Counted from the first letter of the stretch, positions 1-7,753 are shown. The stretch is 37,706 bases of DNA from Rodentibacter sp. Ppn85 (GCF_001999335.1 NZ_MLHS01000044.1:1-37706), one strand, 5' to 3'. The notes: generated by a model not told the origin, from the letters alone. Translations and numbers: made by a program.

Positions 1-336
1 GCGTATAAAATAACGTTTTATCTATTTCTAAATGAAACTGTTGACTGAGTTTAAAATTTTTCGGAAATACTATCTAGCCTAAAATGCTATCCATGCTGTA
101 TTTAAATTTACAAAAATAAACAGAGAGTTGTTATCAATTCAAATCTATTTATTGATAATAGTAATTTCGTATCTTAGTGCTCAATAAACAAACGTTGATT
201 TTGTAATAGCGTTAACATTTTTTATAGAAATTTAATTTCCTAATTTTTCCCTAATTTTCTCTCTTTAGAATGCACGCCATCGGAAAGCAAGTGAGCAGCG
301 AGCCGCAATCCCCAAACTTCATACAAGGAGAACATA
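1..336. other. AT-rich intergenic region upstream of PepSY gene
   Basis: No open reading frame of note is seen on either strand. The stretch is very AT-rich and presumably holds the promoter of the gene at 337, but no convincing -35/-10 pair stands out. A clear Shine-Dalgarno AAGGAG lies at 325-330, six bases before the ATG at 337. No uptake sequence is present. Whatever gene lies further left is outside the window. Confidence 0.5.
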
Positions 337-1146
337 ATGAAAAAATCAAACAAAACTATCTTAGCCGCTTTATTAGCCGGTAGTATGACATTTGGTGTGG
401 TAAATATCGCTCAAGCAATGTTGTCGGACGCACAAGCAGCCTTGGCGAAAACACTCATTACTGCAAGCCAAGCATTGAGAACCACACAAAATAAAATCGG
501 GGCAGATGCAAAAGTGAAAGAAGTGAAATTTCACCACACTAAATACGGTAAAGATTATTTTGAGGTGAATTTATTTGCCAATAATCAGCACCACAAAGTA
601 GATGTAGATGCAGTAAACGGTGAAATTTTAGGTACAACCAGCAAAACGCCAAAAGAAGTGAAAATTCGTTCGGAACAAACCACTCCGAAAATATCCTTTG
701 AGCAAGCAATGACGGACATCTCAAAAGTATGGGCTTCTGTGGGGGTGCCTGTTGCAATGCAAGGGCAGAAAAGATGGGTACAGGCTGGTGAAAGTTATTA
801 TGCGGGCGATGGTGGAAATAAGGCTAACACTAAATCTATACATCTTGTTTCTTCCGCTTTGGATTACAACAAAAATAACAAGGATCGTAAATTAATAAAT
901 TCAAACCAGCCTATTGCTGGAAGTGTAGTCGCTAGAGCCTACGATGCAACCGAATTTGTTAGAAACTCAATGATCAACCAAGCCCAAACAAAAAATATTA
1001 ACCATAACAACAAAATAGATGTTGTCGTTAATGGGGGAGTGAATGTACAATCTAGTGCAAGTACTATTACAGGGACAACCACTGATGCAATGATCGGGCT
1101 AAATCAGGGGTTGAATATCATGAGTTTTAATAATGGGTTAAATTAA
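337..1146 (+). CDS. Secreted PepSY-domain protein with atypical, possibly chimeric C-terminus
   Basis: The 269-residue product has a signal peptide (about residues 1-27, ending AQA), so it should be periplasmic. Residues about 40-100 form one PepSY domain (KVKEVKFHHTKYGKDYFEV and VDAVNGEIL are typical). A second PepSY-like start follows at about 118-126 (ISFEQAM), but after about residue 127 the pattern is lost. Residues 127-269 are an Asn/Gly/Ser/Thr-rich tail unlike PepSY proteins. The end (about 220-269) loosely recalls C-termini of phage tape-measure proteins; that is a weak impression. Small two-PepSY periplasmic proteins commonly sit beside two-component systems, and one lies 2.5 kb downstream. 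The start is supported by AAGGAG at 325-330. The gene could be an ancestral PepSY gene truncated by an insertion at about 715-730. PepSY assignment is firm for the N-terminal half only. Confidence 0.75.
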   Translation: MKKSNKTILAALLAGSMTFGVVNIAQAMLSDAQAALAKTLITASQALRTTQNKIGADAKVKEVKFHHTKYGKDYFEVNLFANNQHHKVDVDAVNGEILGTTSKTPKEVKIRSEQTTPKISFEQAMTDISKVWASVGVPVAMQGQKRWVQAGESYYAGDGGNKANTKSIHLVSSALDYNKNNKDRKLINSNQPIAGSVVARAYDATEFVRNSMINQAQTKNINHNNKIDVVVNGGVNVQSSASTITGTTTDAMIGLNQGLNIMSFNNGLN

Positions 1147-1147
1147 T

Positions 1148-1882
1148 ATGATTAGATTAATAATTACCTCTCTTATCTTATTTTTTTCCACATCTTTTGC
1201 ATTTTCAAAAGATAGGATAGATTTAAAAGAGAGTGAAGTATTATCTAATTTATTTTGGGATTATGAAAACTCAATAAAAGAACCTGAGCAATACCGCCAA
1301 TTTATTGTGCCGAAAAATGGGAAAGACTTGTTTTTAAAAAACTTTAAATTGGTGGCTATATTCGCCCCTTATGTGGAAGAATATGTCGGTTGTTGTGTTA
1401 GAGATGAATATGATTTTGTTCTTTCATTTAATCCAAATATCAATTCTAAAGAGCTTGTTAAGTTTTTTTCTGAAAAAAAATGTGCGACCAAATCGAGTAT
1501 TGATGAAAGAGAGGTAAATTTTCTTAAGGGAAAAACGAGTGGTGGTAAACTTGATGTTATCTCTTGCCCCGTTGATAGTTTTCCCAAACTAGATAATTTT
1601 GCAAAAGAAAGTGTGAATAATCCCAAGTCAAAAACAATACCTAAAATCCTTCCTGAAGGAACTTATAGGATAGGAATTGATATACCTGCCGGTGAATATC
1701 AACTCAAAGTGTTTAAAGATGATAGGTTAGATCTTAGTGGGTTCTATCGTGTTTACACAGATTCATCCAATAAACTTAATTCTACAGTAACAGTTGATTC
1801 ATTCAAAAATGTTACCTATGTTACTGTAAAAGAAGGTCAGTACTTTGAGTTTGGGCGTGCAATTGCGGAAAAAGTTAAATAA
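1148..1882 (+). CDS. Secreted protein of unknown function
   Basis: I do not recognise this 244-residue protein as a named family. Residues 1-20 form a signal peptide, so it is probably exported. The mature part contains four cysteines (82, 83, 112, 140) that could form disulfides. Residues about 168-238 resemble a small beta domain seen at the end of various bacterial lipoproteins, with the pattern GTYRIGIDIPAGEY followed about 45 residues later by YVTVKEGQYFEF. The ATG lies one base after the stop of the upstream gene with no good Shine-Dalgarno, which suggests translational coupling. The next gene starts 17 bases after its stop, so the three form a likely operon. Base composition is AT-rich and no uptake sequence occurs. 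Function unknown. Confidence 0.7.
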   Translation: MIRLIITSLILFFSTSFAFSKDRIDLKESEVLSNLFWDYENSIKEPEQYRQFIVPKNGKDLFLKNFKLVAIFAPYVEEYVGCCVRDEYDFVLSFNPNINSKELVKFFSEKKCATKSSIDEREVNFLKGKTSGGKLDVISCPVDSFPKLDNFAKESVNNPKSKTIPKILPEGTYRIGIDIPAGEYQLKVFKDDRLDLSGFYRVYTDSSNKLNSTVTVDSFKNVTYVTVKEGQYFEFGRAIAEKVK

Positions 1883-1899
1883 CATAAAGGGAGAGTACT

Positions 1900-2700
1900 A
1901 TGGCGTTTAAATTCCGAAAAAGAATCAAAGTGCTACCGGGTGTAACAGTCAATTTAAGTAAATCCGGTATTAGCACAACTTTGGGAATCAAAGGCGCATC
2001 CGTAAATGTAGGTAAAAACGGAGCGTACTTAAATACAGGAATACCTGGAACGGGAATTTATAGCAGAACAAGAATTTTATCACCTAACCAAAGCGAAAAA
2101 GGTTGGGGTATTAATATCCCCACAACAAAAGAAAGAAAAATGGCTAATATATCTATTGGAAAAGAGCTTGAAAGATTAGTGAAGTTGCGTGATCAGGGTA
2201 TTTTAACAGAAAGTGAATTTTTGGCGCAAAAAGAAAGATTACTAATGCCAAATAATGATTCGTCGGAATTAAATTTTGACTATATTTACTCTGCATTCTT
2301 ATCTCGTAGTAAAAACCGAATGACAGCAGGTTGGCTAGCCTTATTTACAGGCTTTATGGGATGGCATAAGTTTTATTTAGGTCAGCCAATATGGGGGATA
2401 TTATATTTACTTCTTCTTCCATCAGGATTATCAATATTATTAAGTATATTTGATGTATTTTATTTGGTTTTTATGAGCGATGAGAGATTTTTAACTAAAT
2501 ACAACGCTAAAGTATTAAGTTCTCTCGGTGTTGATATTAATAATATAGATAGAAATTCTGAAATTTGGGATTTATTAGTTAGAAATAGTGGGAAGTTTAG
2601 ACATAACTCAGGTATTTTAAGCACTATTCTAAAAATAATTTTACTTGTAATAGTTGTTTTAATGATAATTGGGTTATTCGCACAAAAGAATGGTCTTTAA
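1900..2700 (+). CDS. DUF4236-SHOCT-TM2 domain membrane protein
   Basis: The 266-residue protein combines three small modules. Residues 1-59 are a DUF4236 domain (FRKRIKVLPGVTVNLSKSG and NTGIPGTGIY are its hallmarks). Residues about 85-116 match a SHOCT motif (LERLVKLRDQGILTESEF followed by KERLL). Residues about 138-200 are a TM2 domain with two hydrophobic helices and the GWHKFYLGQ turn. A further membrane helix lies at about 242-261. The SHOCT segment is often found in multidomain membrane proteins and may mediate oligomerisation; the role of DUF4236 is unknown. A GGGAGAG Shine-Dalgarno precedes the ATG, and a terminator follows immediately. Domain calls are solid; the biological role is not known. 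Confidence 0.85.
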   Translation: MAFKFRKRIKVLPGVTVNLSKSGISTTLGIKGASVNVGKNGAYLNTGIPGTGIYSRTRILSPNQSEKGWGINIPTTKERKMANISIGKELERLVKLRDQGILTESEFLAQKERLLMPNNDSSELNFDYIYSAFLSRSKNRMTAGWLALFTGFMGWHKFYLGQPIWGILYLLLLPSGLSILLSIFDVFYLVFMSDERFLTKYNAKVLSSLGVDINNIDRNSEIWDLLVRNSGKFRHNSGILSTILKIILLVIVVLMIIGLFAQKNGL

Positions 2701-2707
2701 CAAAGAC

Positions 2708-2735
2708 AAGCCTGTTTACAAAGCAGGCTTTTTTG
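2708..2735 (+). terminator. Rho-independent terminator after the DUF4236-TM2 gene
   Basis: A 7-bp stem AAGCCTG/CAGGCTT (2708-2714 with 2724-2730) and 9-nt loop run straight into a T run at 2729-2734. It sits 8 bases after the stop at 2700 and just before the convergent antitoxin gene end at 2737. Confidence 0.85.
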
Positions 2736-2736
2736 T

Positions 2737-3030
2737 TTATGCACTCATCGTCTTAGGCGTAACAGACACATTTAAGCCTAGCGCATTGATGATTTTCATA
2801 ATGCTATCAAAGCGTGGTTTCTCGCTTGATAAAGTTTTATAAAGGCTTTCTCGCCCAATCCCTGTTTTTTCGGCTAATTCTGTCATCCCTTTTGCACGGG
2901 CAACAGTATTGAGTGCTTGAATAAATTCTTCGGTTGAACCGTCTTCAAGAACGGTTGCTAAATAAGCCGCCACCATTTTTTCATTTTTTAAATAACGTGC
3001 GGCATCAAATTCTTGAATTTTAATGGTCAT
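2737..3030 (-). CDS. HigA-like antitoxin (addiction module antidote, HTH)
   Basis: The 97-residue protein is the antidote of the pair with the toxin just upstream. Residues about 35-95 form a helix-turn-helix of the Xre/HigA type (MTELAEKTGIGRESLYKTLS, then FDSIMKIINALGLNVSV). It matches the family of short 'putative addiction module antidote' proteins of about 100 residues. It should bind and neutralise the toxin and repress its own promoter. The start at 3030 was chosen because the protein then begins MTIKIQEFDAARYL, as in the family; a longer open frame up to 3204 would overlap the toxin gene too far. The 11-bp overlap with the toxin gene (3020-3030) indicates translational coupling. Toxin-first order is typical of higBA. 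Confidence 0.85.
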   Translation of the reverse strand: MTIKIQEFDAARYLKNEKMVAAYLATVLEDGSTEEFIQALNTVARAKGMTELAEKTGIGRESLYKTLSSEKPRFDSIMKIINALGLNVSVTPKTMSA

Positions 3031-3334
3031 TTTTAAGCTCCTGTTTGAGTTCTGTCCATATTGCTTTGGCTTGTAAAATATCTTTATCTTGTATTGATTT
3101 ATCCCCACCACAAAGTAAAAGATAAGTAATTTCACCTTTGCGTGCATAATATAGCCGATAACCTTTTCCTTTTGTGATGCGCATTTCAAATACGCCATCA
3201 CCAACGGATTTATGATCGCCGAAATTGCCTAGCTTGGCACGTTCGATACGGGCAACAATATTAACTATCGCCAGTTCATCGGTTAGATTTTCTAACCACT
3301 TGGAAAATATATCGGTTTCTTCAATGATATACAT
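3020..3334 (-). CDS. RelE/HigB-family toxin (addiction module killer protein)
   Basis: The 104-residue protein is of the phage-derived Gp49-like/HigB branch of the RelE superfamily, whose members are usually ribosome-dependent mRNA interferases. Diagnostic segments are WLENLTDELAIVNIVARIER, GNFGDHKSVGDGVFEMRI, GYRLYYARKG and YLLLCGGDKSIQDKDI. Basic residues in the RITKGKGYRLYYARK stretch are where the family binds RNA. Length is normal and no disruption is visible. A Shine-Dalgarno AGAGG precedes the ATG on this strand. The pair may stabilise the segment in which it lies. That it is a type II toxin is well supported; the exact target is inferred from the family. Confidence 0.88.
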   Translation of the reverse strand: MYIIEETDIFSKWLENLTDELAIVNIVARIERAKLGNFGDHKSVGDGVFEMRITKGKGYRLYYARKGEITYLLLCGGDKSIQDKDILQAKAIWTELKQELKNDH

Positions 3335-3359
3335 AATCGCCTCTTTTATTTAGGTGTAT

Positions 3360-3377
3360 TGTATAGTTTTGGATACA
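3360..3377. promoter_or_regulatory. Candidate operator of the higBA-like operon
   Basis: An inverted repeat TGTAT-N8-ATACA (3360-3364 and 3373-3377) lies 26 bases upstream of the toxin start on the minus strand, overlapping where its promoter must be. HigA-type antitoxins autorepress through such short palindromes. The match is by eye only. Confidence 0.4.
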
Positions 3378-3408
3378 GAAAGGCAAGGTAAATTTATTTT
3401 GAGGGAAA

Positions 3409-3528
3409 ATGAAACACCGAGGTGTGCATAAAGGCGAACACAAAGACAGACATGGTAAAAGTAAACATCATCATAAAGCAGGAGATAAAGGCGGTTTCCA
3501 TGCCGAACGTCCCCAACAAACAAATTAA
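3409..3528 (+). CDS. 39-residue His/Lys-rich open frame, possible displaced tail of the PepSY protein
   Basis: A small open frame of 39 residues begins MKHRGVHKGEHKDRHGKSKH and ends HAERPQQTN. It is dominated by His, Lys and Gly and could bind metal. A GAGGGA lies at 3401-3406, only three bases before the ATG, closer than usual. An in-frame TGA lies at 3400-3402, so it is not continuous with anything upstream now. It sits directly before the two-component system. Periplasmic PepSY proteins next to such systems often end in basic, His-rich tails. It may therefore be the orphaned 3' end of the PepSY gene at 337 rather than a separate gene. Expression is unproven. Confidence 0.4.
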   Translation: MKHRGVHKGEHKDRHGKSKHHHKAGDKGGFHAERPQQTN

Positions 3529-3538
3529 TTGAAAACCG

Positions 3539-3568
3539 ACCGCACTTTTTGTAACGTGCGGTTTTCCT
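3539..3568 (+). terminator. Hairpin built from an uptake sequence upstream of the response regulator
   Basis: ACCGCAC (3539-3545) pairs with GTGCGGT (3556-3562) across a 10-nt loop, followed by TTTCCTTTTT. The left arm is part of an uptake sequence (3539-3547). It would end transcription of whatever lies to the left, or act as an attenuator before the two-component genes. Confidence 0.6.
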
Positions 3569-3624
3569 TTTTCGAATTTTCGGTATGATGAGCTGGGTCT
3601 GCGGACATTTTAGTTTGGTGAAAA

Positions 3625-4302
3625 ATGATGCGAATTTTATTAGTCGAAGATGATCAGATGATCGCAGAAGCGGTTTCAGACGGCTTAAAAAACGCTTGCT
3701 ATGCGGTGGATTGGGTTAATAACGGTAATATGGCAGAACGGGCATTGGCGGTACAACCTTATGATTTAGTGTTGTTGGATCTAGGCTTACCCGAGCGAGA
3801 CGGGCTACAAGTGTTACGCCATTTACGCCATTTACGCCAAAGCCAAAATCATACTCCCGTCTTAATCGTGACTGCTCGCGATGATTTGGAAAGTCGCCTT
3901 GCAGGCTTAGATGGTGGTGCGGATGATTATATTATCAAACCCTTCGAGCTAGCTGAATTGCTCGCCCGTATTCGTGCAGTGTTGCGCCGACAAGGTGGCC
4001 AGAGCACCCCATTATTGACAAATGCTTCACTCACCCTAAACCCGGTTAATTATCAAGTTTCTGTTGCCGATCAATCCGAACCAATTATTTTAAGCAATAA
4101 AGAATTTGCGATTTTACAAGCCTTGATGAACCGACCGGGGATTATTCATTCCCGTACAGAATTAGAAGATAAAATTTACGCTTGGGGCGACGAAGTGGAA
4201 AGTAACGCCATTGATTTTTTAATTCATAGTCTACGGAAAAAAATTGGTAAAGAACATATTAAAAATGTACGTGGTGTGGGTTGGGTTGTCGCCAAAAATT
4301 AG
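3625..4302 (+). CDS. qseB: OmpR-family response regulator, QseB-like
   Basis: The 225-residue DNA-binding response regulator has a receiver domain at about 3-115: acidic pocket ED at 8-9, phosphoacceptor Asp52 in LLDLGLP, Thr83 and Lys105 in IIKPF. An OmpR-type winged helix follows at about 130-222 (SNKEFAILQALMNRPG, then NAIDFLIHSLRKKIG). The segment YAWGDEVESNAIDFLIHSLR is typical of QseB/PmrA-like regulators. Two ATG codons stand in tandem (3625 and 3628); family proteins begin MRILLVEDD, so 3628 is equally likely. The cognate kinase gene follows after 63 bases. An in-frame 9-bp tandem repeat at 3814-3839 gives HLRHLRQ in the receiver domain. The regulator itself looks intact although its kinase is interrupted. 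Confidence 0.88.
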   Translation: MMRILLVEDDQMIAEAVSDGLKNACYAVDWVNNGNMAERALAVQPYDLVLLDLGLPERDGLQVLRHLRHLRQSQNHTPVLIVTARDDLESRLAGLDGGADDYIIKPFELAELLARIRAVLRRQGGQSTPLLTNASLTLNPVNYQVSVADQSEPIILSNKEFAILQALMNRPGIIHSRTELEDKIYAWGDEVESNAIDFLIHSLRKKIGKEHIKNVRGVGWVVAKN

Positions 4303-4365
4303 TCGAACAGTATTAGTTTGGCTTAATTCATCTCACAGAACATCTAGGAAATTCAGAACATTACG

Positions 4366-5730
4366 ATGAAAAACTCTCTTCAACTGCGCTTAACTTTAGC
4401 CTTCACCGCCCTATTTACTCTCGTGGCGCTAAGTGCAGGCGGTATCGCGTTTTATAACACCTACCGAGAAACCAACAAACTCCAAGATGAAATGTTGGAA
4501 CGATTTTCAGGATCAGTCAATTTATCGGAAAATCCGACCGCACTTTTACCGCCCAAAATGTTTGACGGGCGTGTTCGGATCTATTTTGACCACAATCGCC
4601 CCGATGCCCCTTCAACAGATTTTCCTCCACAAATGGCAGAGGGATTTCACAATTTAAAAAAAGAGGGGAAAAAATATCGTCGTATGATCGCCGAGAATAT
4701 GCCACGGAAAATTCGCCCTCATCAGCGTGAAAAAAACGCCGACCAACTATACCGCACTTATGTACGCAACACGCCGGAAGGCAGAATTATCGTGATTCAA
4801 GATAACAGCTATCGCGAAGCCTTGGCATTTCGCAATGCGTGGACAAGTGTATTACCGCTACTTGTATTATTTCCACTTGTGATTTTACTCACCGTTGTGA
4901 TTGTAAGATTAGCAATGAAACCGGTGCAATGCCTGTCAAAAAAAGTGGAACAGCGACACGAACAAAATTTGCAGCCCTTACCAACGACCCGGCTTCCGAC
5001 TGAAATCCGTGGATTTGTAGTGGAAATTAACCGGCTATTATCGCGCATAAATGGTTTTATTCAGCAACAAAAACGTTTCATTGCCGATGCCTCACACGAA
5101 TTACGTAGCCCGATGACCGCACTTTCTTTGCAAGTAGAACGGCTTGCCACACAGAATTTACCAACAGAGGTAAACAGCCAAATTAGTGCCGTCAAGCAAG
5201 GTATTCGGCGTAGCCGTCATTTATTGGAACAATTGCTTTCCCTTGCACGTTTACAAAATAAAGGAGAAAAACACTATACCGAAGTCAACATACAAACCAT
5301 TTTCCGCCAAGTTATTGAAGATTTGCTCCCCCTCGCATTAGAAAAACAGCAAGATTTAGGGGTGGACGGTGAACAAGATGTAACATTTTATGGTAATGAA
5401 ACGGATCTCTATTTACTCATCAAAACCCTGACCGACAACGCTATTCGCTATACGCCAAACGGCAGCTAAATAGACTTAAATACACAAGCTATGTCAGAAG
5501 GGCTCATATTGAGAGTGGAAGATAACGGTAAGGGAATTCCAAAAGAAGAACGGCAACGTGTGTTGGATCCCTTCTATCGTATTCTAGGGTCGGAACAACA
5601 AGGCTCGGGACTTGGCTTGGCGATAGCCGCGGAAATTGTGAAACATTACGACGGCACATTGGTGTTAAAAGACAGCGAAAAGTTTAAAACAGGTCTATTA
5701 ATTGAGATATGGTTACCATATAGAAGCTGA
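4366..5730 (+). pseudogene. qseC: QseC-like sensor histidine kinase, interrupted by an in-frame stop
   Basis: The full frame would give about 454 residues, the usual length of QseC. Visible parts are TM1 (about 8-30), a periplasmic sensor region, TM2 (about 161-182), HAMP, HisKA with phospho-acceptor His244 in DASHELRSPM, and the N box around Asn358 (LTDNAIRYTPNG). A TAA at 5467-5469 ends the protein at residue 367. The same frame continues without another stop to 5730, encoding the G1 box DNGKGIP and G2 box GSGLGLAIAAEIVKHY. Without the G boxes ATP binding should fail, so the N-terminal product is expected to lack kinase activity. A single C-to-T change (CAA to TAA) would explain it. Alternatives are a sequencing error, stop readthrough, or reinitiation at the ATG at 5491. 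Two uptake sequences lie inside (4537, 5116). Confidence 0.85.
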
Positions 5731-5801
5731 TTCAGCGGGATTAAAGTAGAGCGTTACAAGTATTCGATATTTTAACAAGTGCGCATCCTGTCTTTTATAG
5801 G

Positions 5802-5834
5802 AAGAAAGCATTCCATTATGAGGAATGCTTTCTT
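5802..5834. terminator. Long hairpin between convergent kinase and iolG genes
   Basis: A perfect 13-bp stem (5802-5814 with 5822-5834) and 7-nt loop lie six bases beyond the end of iolG and about 70 bases after the kinase frame. Neither side has a strong T run, but placement between convergent genes fits a bidirectional terminator. Confidence 0.65.
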
Positions 5835-5840
5835 AAAGTA

Positions 5841-6851
5841 TTAAACAATTTCGCTTATTTTAACCGCTCGTTCTTCGTCAAGAGAGCGTTTCGCCGCTAG
5901 AGCAATAATAACCGGCTGTAATCCGTCATTCCCCGTCACTAACGTAGGTTTATCACTCACTATAGCCTCAACAAAACAAGCCATTTCATCTGCAAAAGAT
6001 TGCATATAACGTTCTAAAAAGAAATATTTTGGTTTTTCAGCAATAACCCCCATTTCACAGGAATAAACCGCTGTTGAATCGACATCATTTTTTGTTTGAA
6101 CCGAACCTTTTGAACCGAATACTTCAGCTCGTTGATCATAACCATAAACCGCTTTACGGCTATTATCGATCACCGCAATAGCACCATTTGCAAGTTTTAA
6201 GGTAATAACTGCCGTATCAATATCACCGGCTTTCCCAATTTCCGGATTAACCAATACCCCGCCGGCCGCATAGACTTCAACCACCTCGCTACCCGATAAA
6301 TATCGAACCATATCAAAATCATGGATTGTCATGTCGAAGAACATCCCGCCGGATACTTTCACATACTCGATTGGAGGAGCATCCGGATCTCTGGATGTAA
6401 TACGAATTAAATGGGGTTCACCAATATCTCCGTTTTCTACTCGCGTTTTAATTGCTTTAAAATTATGGTCAAAGCGACGGTTAAACCCCACTTGGAATTT
6501 TACCCCCGCTTTTTCTACTGCATGTAGCACATCCTTAATTCTGTTAATATCGGCATCTATCGGTTTTTCACAAAAAATATGTTTTCTTGCTTGAGCCGCC
6601 TCAATTGAAATAGGCGCATGAGTATTAGTTGAAGAACAAACCAATACGGCATCAATTTCCGGATCTTGAAGAATTTGTTTATAATTCTCATAGATGTTCG
6701 GAATGCCCATTTCTTTCGCCCAATTAATTAGCTCCTCTGTTATTTTTACATCTGAAATGGCTTTAACTTCCGCCCCTTTGACATACTTTGTAATACTTTC
6801 CGAATGCACACGACCGATACGCCCGGCACCAATAATACCAACCTTAATCAT
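5841..6851 (-). CDS. iolG: myo-Inositol 2-dehydrogenase
   Basis: This NAD-dependent Gfo/Idh/MocA oxidoreductase of 336 residues catalyses the first step, myo-inositol to 2-keto-myo-inositol (scyllo-inosose), in the cytoplasm. The Rossmann motif GIIGAGRIGRVH is at 5-16. Catalytic Lys96 sits in EKPI (95-98). Asp173 and His177 in FFDMTIHDFD complete the family's Lys-Asp-His set. Length equals that of known IolG. The gene is last in the leftward iolD-iolE-iolG operon, starting two bases after the iolE stop, with GGGGA as ribosome site inside the end of iolE. Substrate is assigned with good confidence because the whole pathway surrounds it; related enzymes can also take D-chiro-inositol or glucose. 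Confidence 0.93.
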   Translation of the reverse strand: MIKVGIIGAGRIGRVHSESITKYVKGAEVKAISDVKITEELINWAKEMGIPNIYENYKQILQDPEIDAVLVCSSTNTHAPISIEAAQARKHIFCEKPIDADINRIKDVLHAVEKAGVKFQVGFNRRFDHNFKAIKTRVENGDIGEPHLIRITSRDPDAPPIEYVKVSGGMFFDMTIHDFDMVRYLSGSEVVEVYAAGGVLVNPEIGKAGDIDTAVITLKLANGAIAVIDNSRKAVYGYDQRAEVFGSKGSVQTKNDVDSTAVYSCEMGVIAEKPKYFFLERYMQSFADEMACFVEAIVSDKPTLVTGNDGLQPVIIALAAKRSLDEERAVKISEIV

Positions 6852-6853
6852 AC

Positions 6854-7753
6854 TTAGATCCCCGCTGTTTCTTTAATGTATTTACGACCTTTCACTGCAT
6901 ACTCAAACGGATTGGCTATCGCAGGATCCTGTTCTGCTTCTACGACCATCCAACCTTTGTAATTGTGTTTATCCAAAATGTCAAAAATCGGTTTGAAATC
7001 AATAACGCCGTCTCCCGGAACGGTAAATGTCCCTTTACGAACACCCTCCAAGAAACTTAAGCTCTTTTCTTTTACTTCCGCAACAACATCATCACGTACG
7101 TCTTTTAGATGGACATGACAAATGCGATCGATATATTTTTCTAATACTTTAATCATTGCTTGCTGCGAACCCTCAGAATAGTAAATGTGACCGGAATCAA
7201 AGAGTAAATAAACGTTAGCATTGACCATTGACATATATTTATCAATTTCAGCCGGTGTTTGAATTCCTGTTCCCATATGATGATGCAAACAAACTTTCAT
7301 CCCCTTTTCCTCTGCGAGTTTGGCAAGTTCATTATAGCCGTCAGCAAGTTTTTGCCATTCTTCTTCAGTAAAACTCGGTTTTTCTTTAAAAACGGATTTT
7401 GTTGTACCTTGAATACTACGGCTCTGTTCCGAACAACCGATAACCATCGCTCCCATTTCATGTAAAAAGTCACGATGTTTAATAAATTCTTGTATCGTTT
7501 CCTCTTTTTTACCGTCAACAAAAAATGTACTAAACCAAGCATTACAGATTTGAATACCGCGGGCATTTAATTTACGCTTCAAGAATGCTACATCACGTGG
7601 ATATTTATTACCCACTTCACAGCCGGTAAAGCCGGCGAGCGCCATTTCGCTAATGCATTGTTCAAAGGTATTTTCCTTACCCAGATCCGGCATATCGTCA
7701 TTGGTCCAACCTATAGGGGCGATACCTAATTTTACATTTTCAGCTTTCATCAT
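6854..7753 (-). CDS. iolE: Inosose dehydratase
   Basis: IolE removes water from 2-keto-myo-inositol to give 3D-(3,5/4)-trihydroxycyclohexane-1,2-dione, the second step. The roughly 300-residue protein is a xylose-isomerase-like TIM barrel. The N-terminal [15 protein letters not shown] is the IolE signature. [20 protein letters not shown] and the C-terminal [10 protein letters not shown] carry likely metal and substrate ligands. The start at 7753 is preferred because an AAGGA lies 4-9 bases before it, whereas the alternative ATG at 7768 is preceded only by pyrimidines. It lies between iolD (40 bases upstream) and iolG (two-base gap). No defect seen. Confidence 0.93.
   Translation of the reverse strand: MMKAENVKLGIAPIGWTNDDMPDLGKENTFEQCISEMALAGFTGCEVGNKYPRDVAFLKRKLNARGIQICNAWFSTFFVDGKKEETIQEFIKHRDFLHEMGAMVIGCSEQSRSIQGTTKSVFKEKPSFTEEEWQKLADGYNELAKLAEEKGMKVCLHHHMGTGIQTPAEIDKYMSMVNANVYLLFDSGHIYYSEGSQQAMIKVLEKYIDRICHVHLKDVRDDVVAEVKEKSLSFLEGVRKGTFTVPGDGVIDFKPIFDILDKHNYKGWMVVEAEQDPAIANPFEYAVKGRKYIKETAGI

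Noticed and set aside
3031-3204. N-terminal extension of the antitoxin to 155 residues
   Set aside because: It would overlap the toxin gene by 185 bases, and the extra residues do not resemble the antidote family, which begins at MTIKIQ (3030).
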